Below are positions 1 to 7,979 of a stretch of 64,000 bases of DNA, piece by piece. The stretch comes from Prolixibacter sp. SD074 (GTDB lineage: Bacteria; Bacteroidota; Bacteroidia; Bacteroidales; Prolixibacteraceae): assembly GCF_009617895.1 (NCBI RefSeq), contig NZ_BLAW01000001.1, positions 859,001-923,000 of the forward strand, given 5' to 3'. A model generated the notes under the pieces. That model did no database searches and had not been told where the DNA came from. It was given only the letters and a program-made list of their open reading frames with translations. The translations under genes were made by a program, and so were the position numbers. How positions within the stretch are numbered: position 1 is the first letter of the stretch; each line of letters starts with the position of its first letter.

Positions 1-304
1 TTACATCAGGATAATTATCTTTGACAAAATTCAGCACATCACCAATCCGACTGTTAAGCGTTGGTTCGCCCGAACCGGAAAAAGTGATATAATCAATTGT
101 AGGATTGTTGCTCATAAAATCTTTGAGTTCAGCAATCACTTTATCGTATTTTACGTATTCAAGCCTATCGGTCGTTAGTTTGGTGGTTTTCCCTACTTCA
201 CAATACACGCAATTTAGCGAGCACACTTTTTTAGGGATTAAATCAATCCCAAGCGACATTCCCAACCTTCGCGAAGGTACCGGGCCAAAGAGATATTTAT
301 ACAT
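1..304 (-). CDS. Radical SAM protein, N-terminal part (cut by window edge)
   Basis: About 101 codons are visible before the gene runs off the left edge. The start carries GPVPSRRLG followed by SLGID, then C28-x3-C32-x2-C35 (CSLNCVYC), the ligands of a radical SAM 4Fe-4S cluster, and later a GSGEP motif of the SAM-binding region. This start signature belongs to a family of small radical SAM proteins of unknown substrate, common in clostridia, archaea and some Bacteroidota. The ATG directly follows the TAA of the upstream gene, so it is probably translated from the same mRNA as the four-Cys and CGGC proteins. The specific reaction cannot be inferred. Confidence 0.85.
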   Translation of the reverse strand, partial: MYKYLFGPVPSRRLGMSLGIDLIPKKVCSLNCVYCEVGKTTKLTTDRLEYVKYDKVIAELKDFMSNNPTIDYITFSGSGEPTLNSRIGDVLNFVKDNYPDV

Positions 305-514
305 TTATTTTAGTTTTGAATTAATGTGCCCATCAGGCATCATGTTGTCCGGGTGATAAATACCCGCTTCTTCTTTTTGATAGCGGACACATGCTGTCCA
401 ATTTCCAAAACAATACTGTTGTATCCATGACTCATCTATTTTACCTTGTTCCCGATAAAATTTCATGGGACAAACCGGGAACCATTTGCATTTTTTGTGC
501 TTATAATCAATCAT
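305..514 (-). CDS. Small four-cysteine protein of unknown function
   Basis: A 69-residue protein starting MIDYKHKKC. It has two Cys pairs, C9-x5-C15 and C35-x6-C42, and a conserved-looking stretch with YCxGxWxxCVRYQ, then HPDxMxPDG. The spacing suggests a Zn or Fe-S site. I recall related proteins being labelled uracil-DNA glycosylase in databases, which the short length does not support. An upstream ATG at 553 is in frame, but the start at 514 overlaps the preceding gene by only 8 bases and fits the family better. It sits between a CGGC protein and a radical SAM enzyme in a tight operon. Confidence 0.6.
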   Translation of the reverse strand: MIDYKHKKCKWFPVCPMKFYREQGKIDESWIQQYCFGNWTACVRYQKEEAGIYHPDNMMPDGHINSKLK

Positions 515-956
515 ATGATAGTCTGGTTTGTTCATTAAAAAGAGTAGGTGCAATGAGTTCCTGCCATTCTTCAGATTCCCATGTTTTTAACTTTTGATGG
601 GTTAACCAATATTTTTGCGGGATGGGATGCGTGCCTACAACCACCGGAATTTTATATTTTTCTTCAATAAACTGCTTAAAATAAGTCGTATAAGGACATG
701 GTGGGTAGCCTACTACCAAACCGGTGGCCAGATGTATCACTTCAACCCCGTTTTTAATCATTTCTTCGGGAGCATGTTCAATGTTTCCGCCCGGGCAGCC
801 GCCACATGTAGTATAAGCCGCCAGTTCTAAGTTGGTGTCATCATCATACGTGCTAAATGCCCCTTCATGGTTTTTCATGGCACGAAAGCATTTCCCGCCG
901 GCGCAATTCCGATAGCGGTCGCAAATAATGATTCCTAATTTCTTTGATTTTGTCAT
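507..956 (-). CDS. CGGC domain protein
   Basis: 149 residues with a redox or metal-type cysteine pattern: ICDRYRNCAGGKC near residues 11-23, CGGCPGG near residues 52-58, and GYPPCPY near residue 85. CGGC is the signature of the CGGC domain family, proposed to bind metal. Its biochemical role is not established. It is encoded in the same direction and tightly coupled with the downstream small Cys-rich protein and radical SAM protein, so a role in redox or metallocofactor chemistry is plausible but inferred. Confidence 0.75.
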   Translation of the reverse strand: MTKSKKLGIIICDRYRNCAGGKCFRAMKNHEGAFSTYDDDTNLELAAYTTCGGCPGGNIEHAPEEMIKNGVEVIHLATGLVVGYPPCPYTTYFKQFIEEKYKIPVVVGTHPIPQKYWLTHQKLKTWESEEWQELIAPTLFNEQTRLSYD

Positions 957-1006
957 TTTTATTTATTTAAGTATGAATATTTGCAAAAAAATTTCGTTGA
1001 AAAAAC

Positions 1007-1396
1007 TTAATCATGGTATTTCTTTTCCTTAATCTCGAAGCAGTTACCTGATTTATCCCAAATAAACAGAAGATTTGGCTTGTTATCCCTTTGAATATTG
1101 TTGACTTTATAGCCTTTATTTATGCACCGGGTTATTAGTTCATCTCTATTGGACATTTCAAGACAGACATGTGCAAGCCCTTTATTTATATTTTCAGGTA
1201 AAACAAACAATTCAAAAGCTACCTGGTCGTTTTTGCACAAATAAGCAGGTAAACTTTTATCAATTCCGAAAATAGTATGACTTAAAGTAGTCGGTAATTC
1301 AAATTGATATTCGATATGAAATCCAAGAATGTTCTGGTAAAAATCAATTACCTCATCAACAGAATTAATATTTAATGCGACATGGTTTATTTTCAT
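1007..1396 (-). CDS. VOC (glyoxalase/dioxygenase) family protein
   Basis: 129 residues, the length of a single vicinal-oxygen-chelate unit. It starts MKINHVALNINSVDEVIDFY and contains the two beta-alpha-beta-beta-beta modules typical of glyoxalase I/bleomycin resistance proteins. Candidate metal ligands are the His near residue 5 and HVCLE near residue 78, with a late Glu near residue 122 in CFEIKE. Its start abuts the stop of the zinc-ribbon gene (no intervening bases), so the two are probably translationally coupled. The substrate is unknown. Confidence 0.75.
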   Translation of the reverse strand: MKINHVALNINSVDEVIDFYQNILGFHIEYQFELPTTLSHTIFGIDKSLPAYLCKNDQVAFELFVLPENINKGLAHVCLEMSNRDELITRCINKGYKVNNIQRDNKPNLLFIWDKSGNCFEIKEKKYHD

Positions 1397-1633
1397 CTAT
1401 CCCTTATTCCTTTTTTCGTTCAATAATTCTTCCCGAATCATTGTATGGCCACATTTCGGACATTTTAGTGTAGTACACTTTACTCCCTGTTGATGCGGTA
1501 TTTTTTCACCACATTTGGCGCAAATGCAAAACCCTCCAACACTGTATCCTCCGCCGTTATTTCTTCCTCTGCCGCCGCCGGTTCCTTGTCCGTGGCCCAG
1601 GCCAAAACCGCTGTTTCTTTCTAATTCAGACAT
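1397..1633 (-). CDS. Gly-rich zinc-ribbon protein
   Basis: 78 residues. The N-terminal half is a low-complexity Gly/Arg/Asn stretch. The C-terminal half has ICAKCGEK and [10 protein letters not shown], two CxxC knuckles that form a zinc ribbon, plus extra Cys at GFC and VKC. Similar small proteins occur next to NifB-like and DsrE-like genes in archaea and clostridia (from memory, not checked). It may be a metal chaperone or a small electron-transfer partner for the neighbouring reductase. Function not assigned. Confidence 0.6.
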   Translation of the reverse strand: MSELERNSGFGLGHGQGTGGGRGRNNGGGYSVGGFCICAKCGEKIPHQQGVKCTTLKCPKCGHTMIREELLNEKRNKG

Positions 1634-1660
1634 TTTAATATAGTTTTAAGTTTGTTTGTG

Positions 1661-3514
1661 TTAAATTTTCTTTGCTGTTTTATAAGCGCCATGAATTGCA
1701 TCTTGTGCTTTACCGGGTTTTAGGGCATCACCAATAATGTGAATGGGTTTATCCTGTTTTATATTTTTAAACGGATTATACGATTTCATTCCGGTAGCCA
1801 ATACGATAACATCAATATTTTCTATGGTTTGCTTATAATCCGGTCCTTCGATTTGAACCTTATCATCACAAATTTTTTGGACTTTTGTGTTCAAAAAAAC
1901 ATTTACGTTTTCGTGTTGAAGTGTTTTCAAAGTAAATTTTTGTTCAAGCAATTCCATTCCTCTGGCAATTTCGCTCAGCATTTCAACGAGAAAAACGTTG
2001 TTTCCTTTTGATAGTAATTTAACGGCTATCTCTGTTCCTATCAATCCGCCACCCACTACAAGAACCCGTTTATTTTCAGGTAAATTGTGGTTTTCTAGCA
2101 CTTCAGCCCAATAGTATTTTTTCAGTCCTTCAATTGGAGGTATAGCAGGTTTTGAACCTGTTGCCACTATTATTTCATCGAAATTTGAAAAATCTTCAAT
2201 GCTTGCCCCCTTTTTAACAATTTCTATATTTCTGTCCTGAATTTCTTTTTTCAAATAATCCACAATTTTTATCAGAGAGTCTTTGTGTGGAGGCAAAGGA
2301 GCCAGCAGAAACTGTCCTCCAAGTTTGTCTTTTTCATAAAGGGTTACTTTATGACCACGTTGGTGAAGTGAAATAGCGGCCTGCATGCCGGCAAGCCCGC
2401 CACCGACAATCACAATATTCTTGTTTACAGATGCTTTTTCAATAACTTCTTTTTCGTGTCCGACAGCAGGATTTACCGAACATCCGAGGCCATTGCCACT
2501 TCTTACACCGCCCAGACAACCTTCGCTACATGCTAAGCACGGACGAAGATTACCTTTTACTTTACCTAAATATTTGCCTGCAAATTCAGGGTCTGCTAAT
2601 AATGCGCGGCCTATGGCAACGAAATCTGCCTTAAATTCATTTAGAACTTTATCAACATCTTTAAACTCATTGATTTGACCGACGTAAATTACGGGAATAC
2701 CTGCTGCTTCTTTAATTTTATTGGCCAATTCCCACGTTTTACCTTTAGGAACAAACATGTGTTGAAAAAACCAGGGTGGAGTACTGCAAGCCGTTCCTGC
2801 CGATACATGAATTGCCTCTACTGACTTTTCTTTTAATATTTTTGAAAACTGAATCATTTCATCCACCTTAATTCCGTCAGGAATCATTTCATCACCACTT
2901 ATTCTGACAATTACAGGTAGATGGGTAGCAGATTTTACTGCATCTAAAATCTGTAAAGGAAACCTTACCCTGTTTTCAAAACTTCCGCCGTAATCATCAG
3001 TTCTGTTGTTGACCTTTGGAGAAATAAACTGAGCTGCGAGATAGCCATGCCCGAATTGTAACTCGATAATATCAAAACCTGCTTTTTCTGCTCTTTTGGC
3101 GGCATTGGCAAATAAACTCACAACTTGTTTAATATCATTTGCATCCATTTGCTTTGGACTTGCACCACCATTTTCGCAGGCTATATCGGTTGACGACACG
3201 AAATAATTTCCCGGAATTTTGGGGTTTGTCATACGGCCCGGATGATTCAGGTGGGCAATGACTTTTGTGTCAAACTGATGAATGGTATCGGTCAGTTTTT
3301 TTAATCCTTCAATTTTGTCGTCGCTGTCAATACCCATTTGAGTTGGCAATTCTCTCAATCCTTTGTCTAAATAAAGAGGTTCGGGTGTTAAAGCTCCAAT
3401 AAACCCGCTTCTGGCTTTGTAAAACTCCAGATGCCTTTCGGTAACTACACCTGTATTATCGCTATATCCTGTTTTTACAGGCGCAAATATGAATTTGTTT
3501 TTTAAATTTAACAT
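1661..3514 (-). CDS. FAD/FMN Fe-S oxidoreductase (2,4-dienoyl-CoA reductase / old yellow enzyme type)
   Basis: 617 residues, close to the usual 640-670 of the FadH/trimethylamine dehydrogenase family. Residues 1-320 form the FMN TIM barrel (HLNHPGRM, ELQFGHGYLAAQFISP). A 4Fe-4S motif C-x2-C-x3-C-x11-C follows (CLACSEGC with a later C). Then come two Rossmann folds: GGGLAGMQAA near 368 for FAD and GGGLIGTE near 490 for NAD(P)H. Such enzymes reduce activated C=C bonds. It lies 27 bases upstream of the zinc-ribbon gene. The true substrate is unknown. Confidence 0.88.
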   Translation of the reverse strand: MLNLKNKFIFAPVKTGYSDNTGVVTERHLEFYKARSGFIGALTPEPLYLDKGLRELPTQMGIDSDDKIEGLKKLTDTIHQFDTKVIAHLNHPGRMTNPKIPGNYFVSSTDIACENGGASPKQMDANDIKQVVSLFANAAKRAEKAGFDIIELQFGHGYLAAQFISPKVNNRTDDYGGSFENRVRFPLQILDAVKSATHLPVIVRISGDEMIPDGIKVDEMIQFSKILKEKSVEAIHVSAGTACSTPPWFFQHMFVPKGKTWELANKIKEAAGIPVIYVGQINEFKDVDKVLNEFKADFVAIGRALLADPEFAGKYLGKVKGNLRPCLACSEGCLGGVRSGNGLGCSVNPAVGHEKEVIEKASVNKNIVIVGGGLAGMQAAISLHQRGHKVTLYEKDKLGGQFLLAPLPPHKDSLIKIVDYLKKEIQDRNIEIVKKGASIEDFSNFDEIIVATGSKPAIPPIEGLKKYYWAEVLENHNLPENKRVLVVGGGLIGTEIAVKLLSKGNNVFLVEMLSEIARGMELLEQKFTLKTLQHENVNVFLNTKVQKICDDKVQIEGPDYKQTIENIDVIVLATGMKSYNPFKNIKQDKPIHIIGDALKPGKAQDAIHGAYKTAKKI

Positions 3515-3598
3515 ATTGCCAGGTTTAAAATAAACATTTACTATTTAACAGGATCCCATACAACCAGTATTAAAGCTCCTTTTTTAGACCAGACTCAT

Positions 3599-4354
3599 TT
3601 AAGTTTTCAATATAGCCGGTAATACTTGTGCCCGGCTATGATTGGCCATTTCTTTAATGTGGTTCAATGTATCAGCCGAAACAGGGATTTGAATTTCGTT
3701 GCGATTAAAGTGTCCGGCTTTTAGCCGTTCGATAGTTATGTATAATCTGAAAGGTTCTTTTTCGCTACGAGATAAAATCAGATTGTCAGCCATTTCCTCT
3801 AACTGTGCTATTTCTTCTTTTTTTGCCGATGTGCTTACTGAAATAATATAGGTTAAATGAGTATTACGTTTTATTGTTTCTTTGATTTTACTAAAAATAA
3901 GCGCTCCATAAGTGGGTGAAAAGAGTAAAAGATTTAAAGCTGAGACGAAAACCATGATGCCCGGACCATTATCGGGCAATTGTTTTGTAGCGAAACCAAC
4001 AGCCTGTTCCCAAACTACCGGTTTTACCAGGTTGGCATCAACAAGCTGTTTGTTTATTTGCTCATAGCCCTGTATTTGTGTATTGAGACGAATGAAAATA
4101 ATGTTTTCATCAAAGTCATTCATGTCTGTTCCTGTAATATTTTTTACGCTTTTTGCCACAAATTCAGGGGAAGGATATTGCAATGAAATGATAACAGCAC
4201 TTCCCCCGCTTTTTAACCACGATGATAAAAAGTATTCCCCGATAAGCGGCTTCCCTGAGCCTCCAGGCCCGGTAATGATGGTTGTCGATTTTACGGGCAA
4301 TCCGTCGGGGATAATTTTATTAAACCAGTCAATATTTGTTTTTAACGTTTCCAT
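3599..4354 (-). CDS. RecA/RAD55-like ATPase domain protein
   Basis: 251 residues, a single KaiC/RAD55-type P-loop domain. The Walker A at residues 28-35 reads GPGGSGKP, with Pro where Thr/Ser normally follows the Lys. A hydrophobic GIMVFVSALNLLLFS strand is the probable Walker B region. No second ATPase domain is present, unlike cyanobacterial KaiC. It begins one base after the stop of the zinc-ribbon transposase-like gene, so the two are likely co-translated. A sensory or regulatory ATPase is more likely than a recombinase, given the redox operon around it (inference). Confidence 0.65.
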   Translation of the reverse strand: METLKTNIDWFNKIIPDGLPVKSTTIITGPGGSGKPLIGEYFLSSWLKSGGSAVIISLQYPSPEFVAKSVKNITGTDMNDFDENIIFIRLNTQIQGYEQINKQLVDANLVKPVVWEQAVGFATKQLPDNGPGIMVFVSALNLLLFSPTYGALIFSKIKETIKRNTHLTYIISVSTSAKKEEIAQLEEMADNLILSRSEKEPFRLYITIERLKAGHFNRNEIQIPVSADTLNHIKEMANHSRAQVLPAILKT

Positions 4355-4355
4355 T

Positions 4356-4784
4356 TTAATTATTCTTAAGTTCTTGTAGTTGCATTCCTTTTAAGTATTC
4401 TACTATTTTTTGTTTCATAATGTCGGTTTCGGGCATACCTCTGATTTTTTTCACCATTCGTAAAATGGGTTCATAGCGCTTGTGTCCAAGTTCTTTTTGA
4501 AGTTTTAGAGCCGAAACATTTTCTCCTGTTGCACTCAGGTAGGCAATAACGGACAGCCAATATTGTAGCGGTAAATTACTGTTCTCCATAATAGTGCCTT
4601 TTTTTAATGAAGTTCTGTAATTACATTCTTTACACTCAAATTTTTTTTTGTCATTCTTCCAATAATGTGTTTTATTTTTGCATTTTTTACAAATTATTCC
4701 TTGTTGCTCCTTGATCTCCTTTAAAATCCGGATACAAATTTCTTCTTTACTAAAAAATTTATAGTAATCTCTAAATTTCTTCAT
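4356..4784 (-). CDS. Stand-alone IS1595-type zinc-ribbon protein (no transposase catalytic domain)
   Basis: 142 residues. The N-terminal half has a zinc ribbon (CKKCKNK and CKEC), followed by a helical part with LKKGTIMENSNLPLQYW and ENVSALKLQKELGH, matching the N-terminal DNA-binding region of IS1595/ISXO2 transposases. Those transposases are about 300 residues with a DDE/N nuclease domain, which is absent here. No terminal inverted repeats flank the gene. It is the first gene of the operon and is separated by one base from the ATPase, which suggests a domesticated DNA-binding regulator. A decayed transposase is the alternative. Confidence 0.65.
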   Translation of the reverse strand: MKKFRDYYKFFSKEEICIRILKEIKEQQGIICKKCKNKTHYWKNDKKKFECKECNYRTSLKKGTIMENSNLPLQYWLSVIAYLSATGENVSALKLQKELGHKRYEPILRMVKKIRGMPETDIMKQKIVEYLKGMQLQELKNN

Positions 4785-4909
4785 AATGTAAAGATAACAA
4801 AATTAGGTCAAATAGCGGATAATTATTTAAAAATAAATTATCGAAAGGAAATTTATACAAAACACGAATTAAAACACAATTGGGCGTGCATTTTGAGCGC
4901 AGTTACCCA

Positions 4910-4947
4910 AAAAAAGGCAGTAAGTATGCAAACCTACTGCCTTTTTT
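4910..4947. terminator. Bidirectional intrinsic terminator
   Basis: A 13-bp perfect stem: the A6 run with GGCAGTA at 4910-4922 pairs with TACTGCC and a T6 run at 4935-4947, with a 12-base loop. It works as a terminator on either strand and separates the HigBA pair from the zinc-ribbon operon. It sits inside a wider imperfect repeat (CACAATTGGGC near 4875, GCCCAACTGTG near 4952). Confidence 0.85.
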
Positions 4948-4997
4948 CAGGGCCCAACTGTGCCTTAATTCCTAAAATGTTATGCTTTCGTACTTTT

Positions 4998-5306
4998 TTA
5001 TTCGAATTTGATGGAAATGTCTAAATGTCCACCTAATCCTTCGTTAATGATTCTTTGTAATGTCGAAAATCGGATGTCTTTTAAATTTCTTTCCAATTTT
5101 GAAATGTAGGATTTGTTTGTTCCTGCTAGTTCAGCCAATTGTTCTTGGGTGAGACCTTTATCCTCTCTGGCTTGTTGAATTAATACTCCAAGTTTGAAAG
5201 CGTCATATTCTGTTTCAAATTCCTCACGTTTTTCAGTTCCTCTTTTGCCGATTTTTTCATCGACAAACTGGTCAAGGCTTTTCATGTTTTTATTTTTTGC
5301 TTTCAT
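4998..5306 (-). CDS. higA: HigA-type XRE antitoxin
   Basis: 102 residues with a Cro/C1 HTH at about 43-98: LGVLIQQAREDKGLTQEQLAE, then AGTNKSYISKLERN. The acidic N-terminal segment is typical of the HigA/antitoxin partner of gp49-like toxins. Its start overlaps the 3' end of the toxin gene by 17 bases, the usual toxin-first order of higBA. It should bind and neutralise HigB and autorepress the operon (family knowledge). An internal Met at codon 8 is an alternative start. Confidence 0.8.
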   Translation of the reverse strand: MKAKNKNMKSLDQFVDEKIGKRGTEKREEFETEYDAFKLGVLIQQAREDKGLTQEQLAELAGTNKSYISKLERNLKDIRFSTLQRIINEGLGGHLDISIKFE

Positions 5307-5630
5307 AATATTCTTTTTTTATTTGTTCTGCTCTCTCAATTTGTTGTTTTTGTGTTTTTTGTGTTTTCTTTTGAAACCCGTGACCTACAACTACGATATT
5401 GTCCAAGTCGAAAAAGCAAAAAATCCTAAAAATGTTATTTCCTACTTGAACCCTAATTTCGTAAAGTCCAGTCGTGTTTTTCAGATGTTTTAAATAATTC
5501 TCGGGAATTCGGTCAATTTCCTCAATGACCTTTAAGGTCCAAATAATTTTCTTTTTTACCTTATCGGTTTGGTCTTCGTAAAAATCCTCAAAGTAATTTT
5601 TGAAGAAATATAGTTCCCGTTTTTATTCAT
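5290..5630 (-). pseudogene. higB: HigB-type toxin, frameshifted just after the start
   Basis: From 5620 downward the minus strand encodes RELYFFKNYFEDFYEDQ, then GLYEIRVQVGNNIFRIFCFF and GFQKKTQKTQ, ending EYYESKK. This is a full RelE-superfamily gp49/HigB ribonuclease of about 110 residues. No start codon lies in that frame: an in-frame TAA sits just upstream. An ATG at 5628-5630 is one base out of frame across an A5 tract (T run 5620-5624). Adding one A would give MNKKRELYFF. It is therefore a one-base deletion, a sequencing error or a slippage switch. The 17-base overlap with the antitoxin is intact. Confidence 0.75.
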
Positions 5631-6256
5631 AGAACAAATATACAAAAAGTCGTCCAATTAGACAACTTTTCATTTCTTTTGTATGAAGCACAACAACGTA
5701 GTTGTATACTGCAGGTGCGTTATATATTGTATATGCTTTGTTTTTCAATCGTCTGTTAATCTATGTTTTTACCCTTCAAAAAGATGTCCAGCGGACTTTT
5801 TATTTTTGCAAGAGATTTAGTGCTCACGTGGGTGTAAATCTCTGTTGTTGTACTCGATTCATGTTTTGGTATTGTTTGGAGGGGCGCCCCATATCCATTT
5901 CGGGTTCAGGGTGACAATGGCTACTTGTTCGTTCGATTTGGTGATCGATTCTCATCTTGTTAGTTATTTCGGTTCCTCAATGTAGAAAAATTGCTCAAAA
6001 CCGGGCATCGGGTTCCCCATCCAAACCCCTTTTCCGGTTGTCATAATTTTCGTTCACCTGCCAGATCCGACCGTTCACCATAAAAAATCGGCCACTCGTC
6101 AAAATGTTTGGCACAAAAGAGCTTTTTTACTTAAGTTGAAAACTTATTCGTTTACAGGACAGGAAAACGGGAACTTTTGAGCGATGTGGGAACAGCGGGG
6201 CAGGAAGGCGGGGCTTTCTTTTTTTGTGTCTTTAGCCATTGGCCCGCATCTTGGGA
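5631..6256. other. Intergenic region with hairpins, no gene found
   Basis: About 620 bases without a convincing gene. Two hairpins are visible: AAAAAGATGTCC/GGACTTTTT at 5778-5802 and a 9-bp perfect stem AGAGATTTA/TAAATCTCT at 5811-5843. Base composition changes from AT-rich to GC-richer around 5.85 kb, which may mark the edge of the accessory segment. Short open frames here show no recognisable protein. Confidence 0.5.
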
Positions 6257-7195
6257 CTAATGATTGTTCAGAGGTGCAGACACGGTTTCGTGTACGCTAT
6301 CATAATAGGGCTCGATGTGTACGCCGATGTGTGTTTGGCGTCCGTATTTGTCCCGCATTTGCCGCTCTACTTCGGTGGCAATCATGTGGGCCGCTTCCAC
6401 CGAAAGTTCTTTGTCCACTTTTACATGTACTTCAATAGCAAAGTAATTCCCAATTTTTCGGGTCCGTAAATTGTGATAAGCTTTTACACCCGAAACTCCC
6501 TGGATGGTGGCTGCAATTTCGTCCTCTAGTTTTTTGGGCAATGAACTTTCGAGCAACTCTTTCACGCTTGGATTCGCCAGGTCCCAGGCAACTTTTACAA
6601 TAAAGAGACTAACGATGATACTGGCAATGGGATCGAGTACCCGCCATTTCTCACCCAGAAAAATTGCTCCGGAAATTCCGATGGCGGTTCCAACCGAGGA
6701 AAAAGCATCGGAGCGATGATGCCATGCATTGGCGATCACCGCCGAACTGTTGATTCTTTTCCCGGTCTTTATGGTGTACCAATACAAACCCTCTTTAAGA
6801 AGAATGGCTACCAGGGCGGCTACCAGCGCAATGATTCCGGGTTGGGTAATGATTTCTCCTTTCAGGGCGCTGATGACCTTTTGTAATCCGGTCCAGAAAA
6901 TGCCGACACCTACCACCATTAATCCAAAACTAATCAACATGGTGGCAAATGTTTCAAATTTCCCATGTCCGTAATGATGGTCACCGTCCCGCTCTTTGCT
7001 GGATGCCCGGATGAATACCAGGACAATGATGTCGGTGACAAAATCGGAAAGCGAGTGAATGCCGTCGGCCAGCATAGCACCACTTTTCCCAACTATTCCA
7101 GCCATTATTTTACCAACGGATAGTAACAAGTTGGTGAAAAATCCAACCAGTGTCACCTTGTTTACCTGTTTTAACCGATCAACGTTCTCAATCAT
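6257..7195 (-). CDS. Cation diffusion facilitator (CDF) family transporter
   Basis: 312 residues, typical CDF length. Six membrane segments occupy about residues 12-205. The metal sites appear as ADGIHSLSDFVTD near residue 43 (HxxxD) and WHHRSDAFSS near residue 157. HYGHGKFE is the conserved loop after TM2. The C-terminal 90 residues form the cytoplasmic dimerisation domain (YHNLRTRKIGNYFAIEVHV). It exports Zn, Fe, Mn or similar divalent cations in exchange for protons; the exact metal cannot be read from sequence. It stands alone upstream of the mosaic repeats. Confidence 0.92.
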   Translation of the reverse strand: MIENVDRLKQVNKVTLVGFFTNLLLSVGKIMAGIVGKSGAMLADGIHSLSDFVTDIIVLVFIRASSKERDGDHHYGHGKFETFATMLISFGLMVVGVGIFWTGLQKVISALKGEIITQPGIIALVAALVAILLKEGLYWYTIKTGKRINSSAVIANAWHHRSDAFSSVGTAIGISGAIFLGEKWRVLDPIASIIVSLFIVKVAWDLANPSVKELLESSLPKKLEDEIAATIQGVSGVKAYHNLRTRKIGNYFAIEVHVKVDKELSVEAAHMIATEVERQMRDKYGRQTHIGVHIEPYYDSVHETVSAPLNNH

Positions 7196-7312
7196 GAATG
7201 CTCTTCCGAATTTTATGTTTCCTGCTAAAGGTGCATGGATGTTAAATTACGCCAAATTCTCAGATATATACCACTAAAACGTGTTTGAATTAATTCTATA
7301 TATGCCAGTTAT

Positions 7313-7979
7313 AATTGTTCCTGTTGTTCGCTCAAAACCTTCGACCTTCGACCTTTGACCTTTGACTTTTGACTTTCAACCTTTGACTTTTGACTTTTGA
7401 CTTTTAAATCATATCGTGTTCTAAAAAACAAGCGCACCGGTCACCAGCTACTACGTAGGGGTTATGCAGGTAGAAGTTCCACGCAAAACCCGCAAAGAAC
7501 CGCAAAAGGTTTTCCACTGATGGCGCGCACGGATGGATCTTGATAGATAAACACCGAGTTCCTGTTGTTAGGATTGTTCCTGTTGTTCGCTCAAAACCTT
7601 CGACCTTCGACCTTCGACCTTCGACCTTCGACTTTTGACCTTTGACTTTTGACTTTTGACTTTCAACCTTTGACTTTTGACTTTTGACTTTTGACTTTTG
7701 ACTTTTAAATCATATCGTGTTGTAAAAAACAAGTGCACCGGTCACCAGCTACTACGTAGGGGTTATGCAGGTAGAAGTTCCACGCAAAACCCGCAAAGAT
7801 ACCCGCAAAGAACCGCAAAAGGTTTTCTACTGATGGCGCGCACGGATGGATCTTGATAGATAAACACCGAGTTCCTGTTGTTAGGATTGTTCCTGTTGTT
7901 CGCTCAAAACCTTCGACCTTCGACCTTCGACCTTTGACCTTTGACCTTTGACAATTACAGGTTGCGCTATCGCCTTCCC
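7313..7979 (-). repeat. Mosaic repeat element, two tandem copies with heptamer arrays
   Basis: Read on the minus strand, the order is an end segment GCGATAGCGCAACCTGTAA (about 7956-7974), a heptamer array 7911-7952, a body of about 160 bases (7708-7874), a second array 7598-7707, a second body (7407-7560) and a third array 7339-7407. The heptamers are variants of RAARGTC. Each body runs from GGTGTTTATCTATC to ACACGATATGA. The same bodies recur on the plus strand at 21.96-22.14, 23.68-23.84 and 23.94-24.10 kb. Confidence 0.9.

Noticed and set aside
305-514. Uracil-DNA glycosylase
   Set aside because: Too short and without any glycosylase active-site motif; the name seems to be a database carry-over.
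4356-4784. Complete insertion sequence
   Set aside because: No catalytic domain, no terminal inverted repeats, and the next gene follows after one base.
4870-4965. Integron attC site beside higBA
   Set aside because: GCCCAAC is present, but the partner core is in the wrong order and imperfect; the structure is explained by a terminator with outer repeats, and no integrase was seen.
5690-5725. attC-like sequence (GCACAACAACGTAGTTGT ... GCGTTAT) upstream of higB
   Set aside because: Only a short palindrome and a GTTA end are present, too little to define a recombination site.
5702-5914. 70-codon plus-strand ORF upstream of the CDF gene
   Set aside because: It spans two hairpins and a composition break and has no protein-like pattern.
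7339-7407. Heptamer arrays as a CRISPR array
   Set aside because: The 7-base units are contiguous with no spacers and no cas genes lie nearby.
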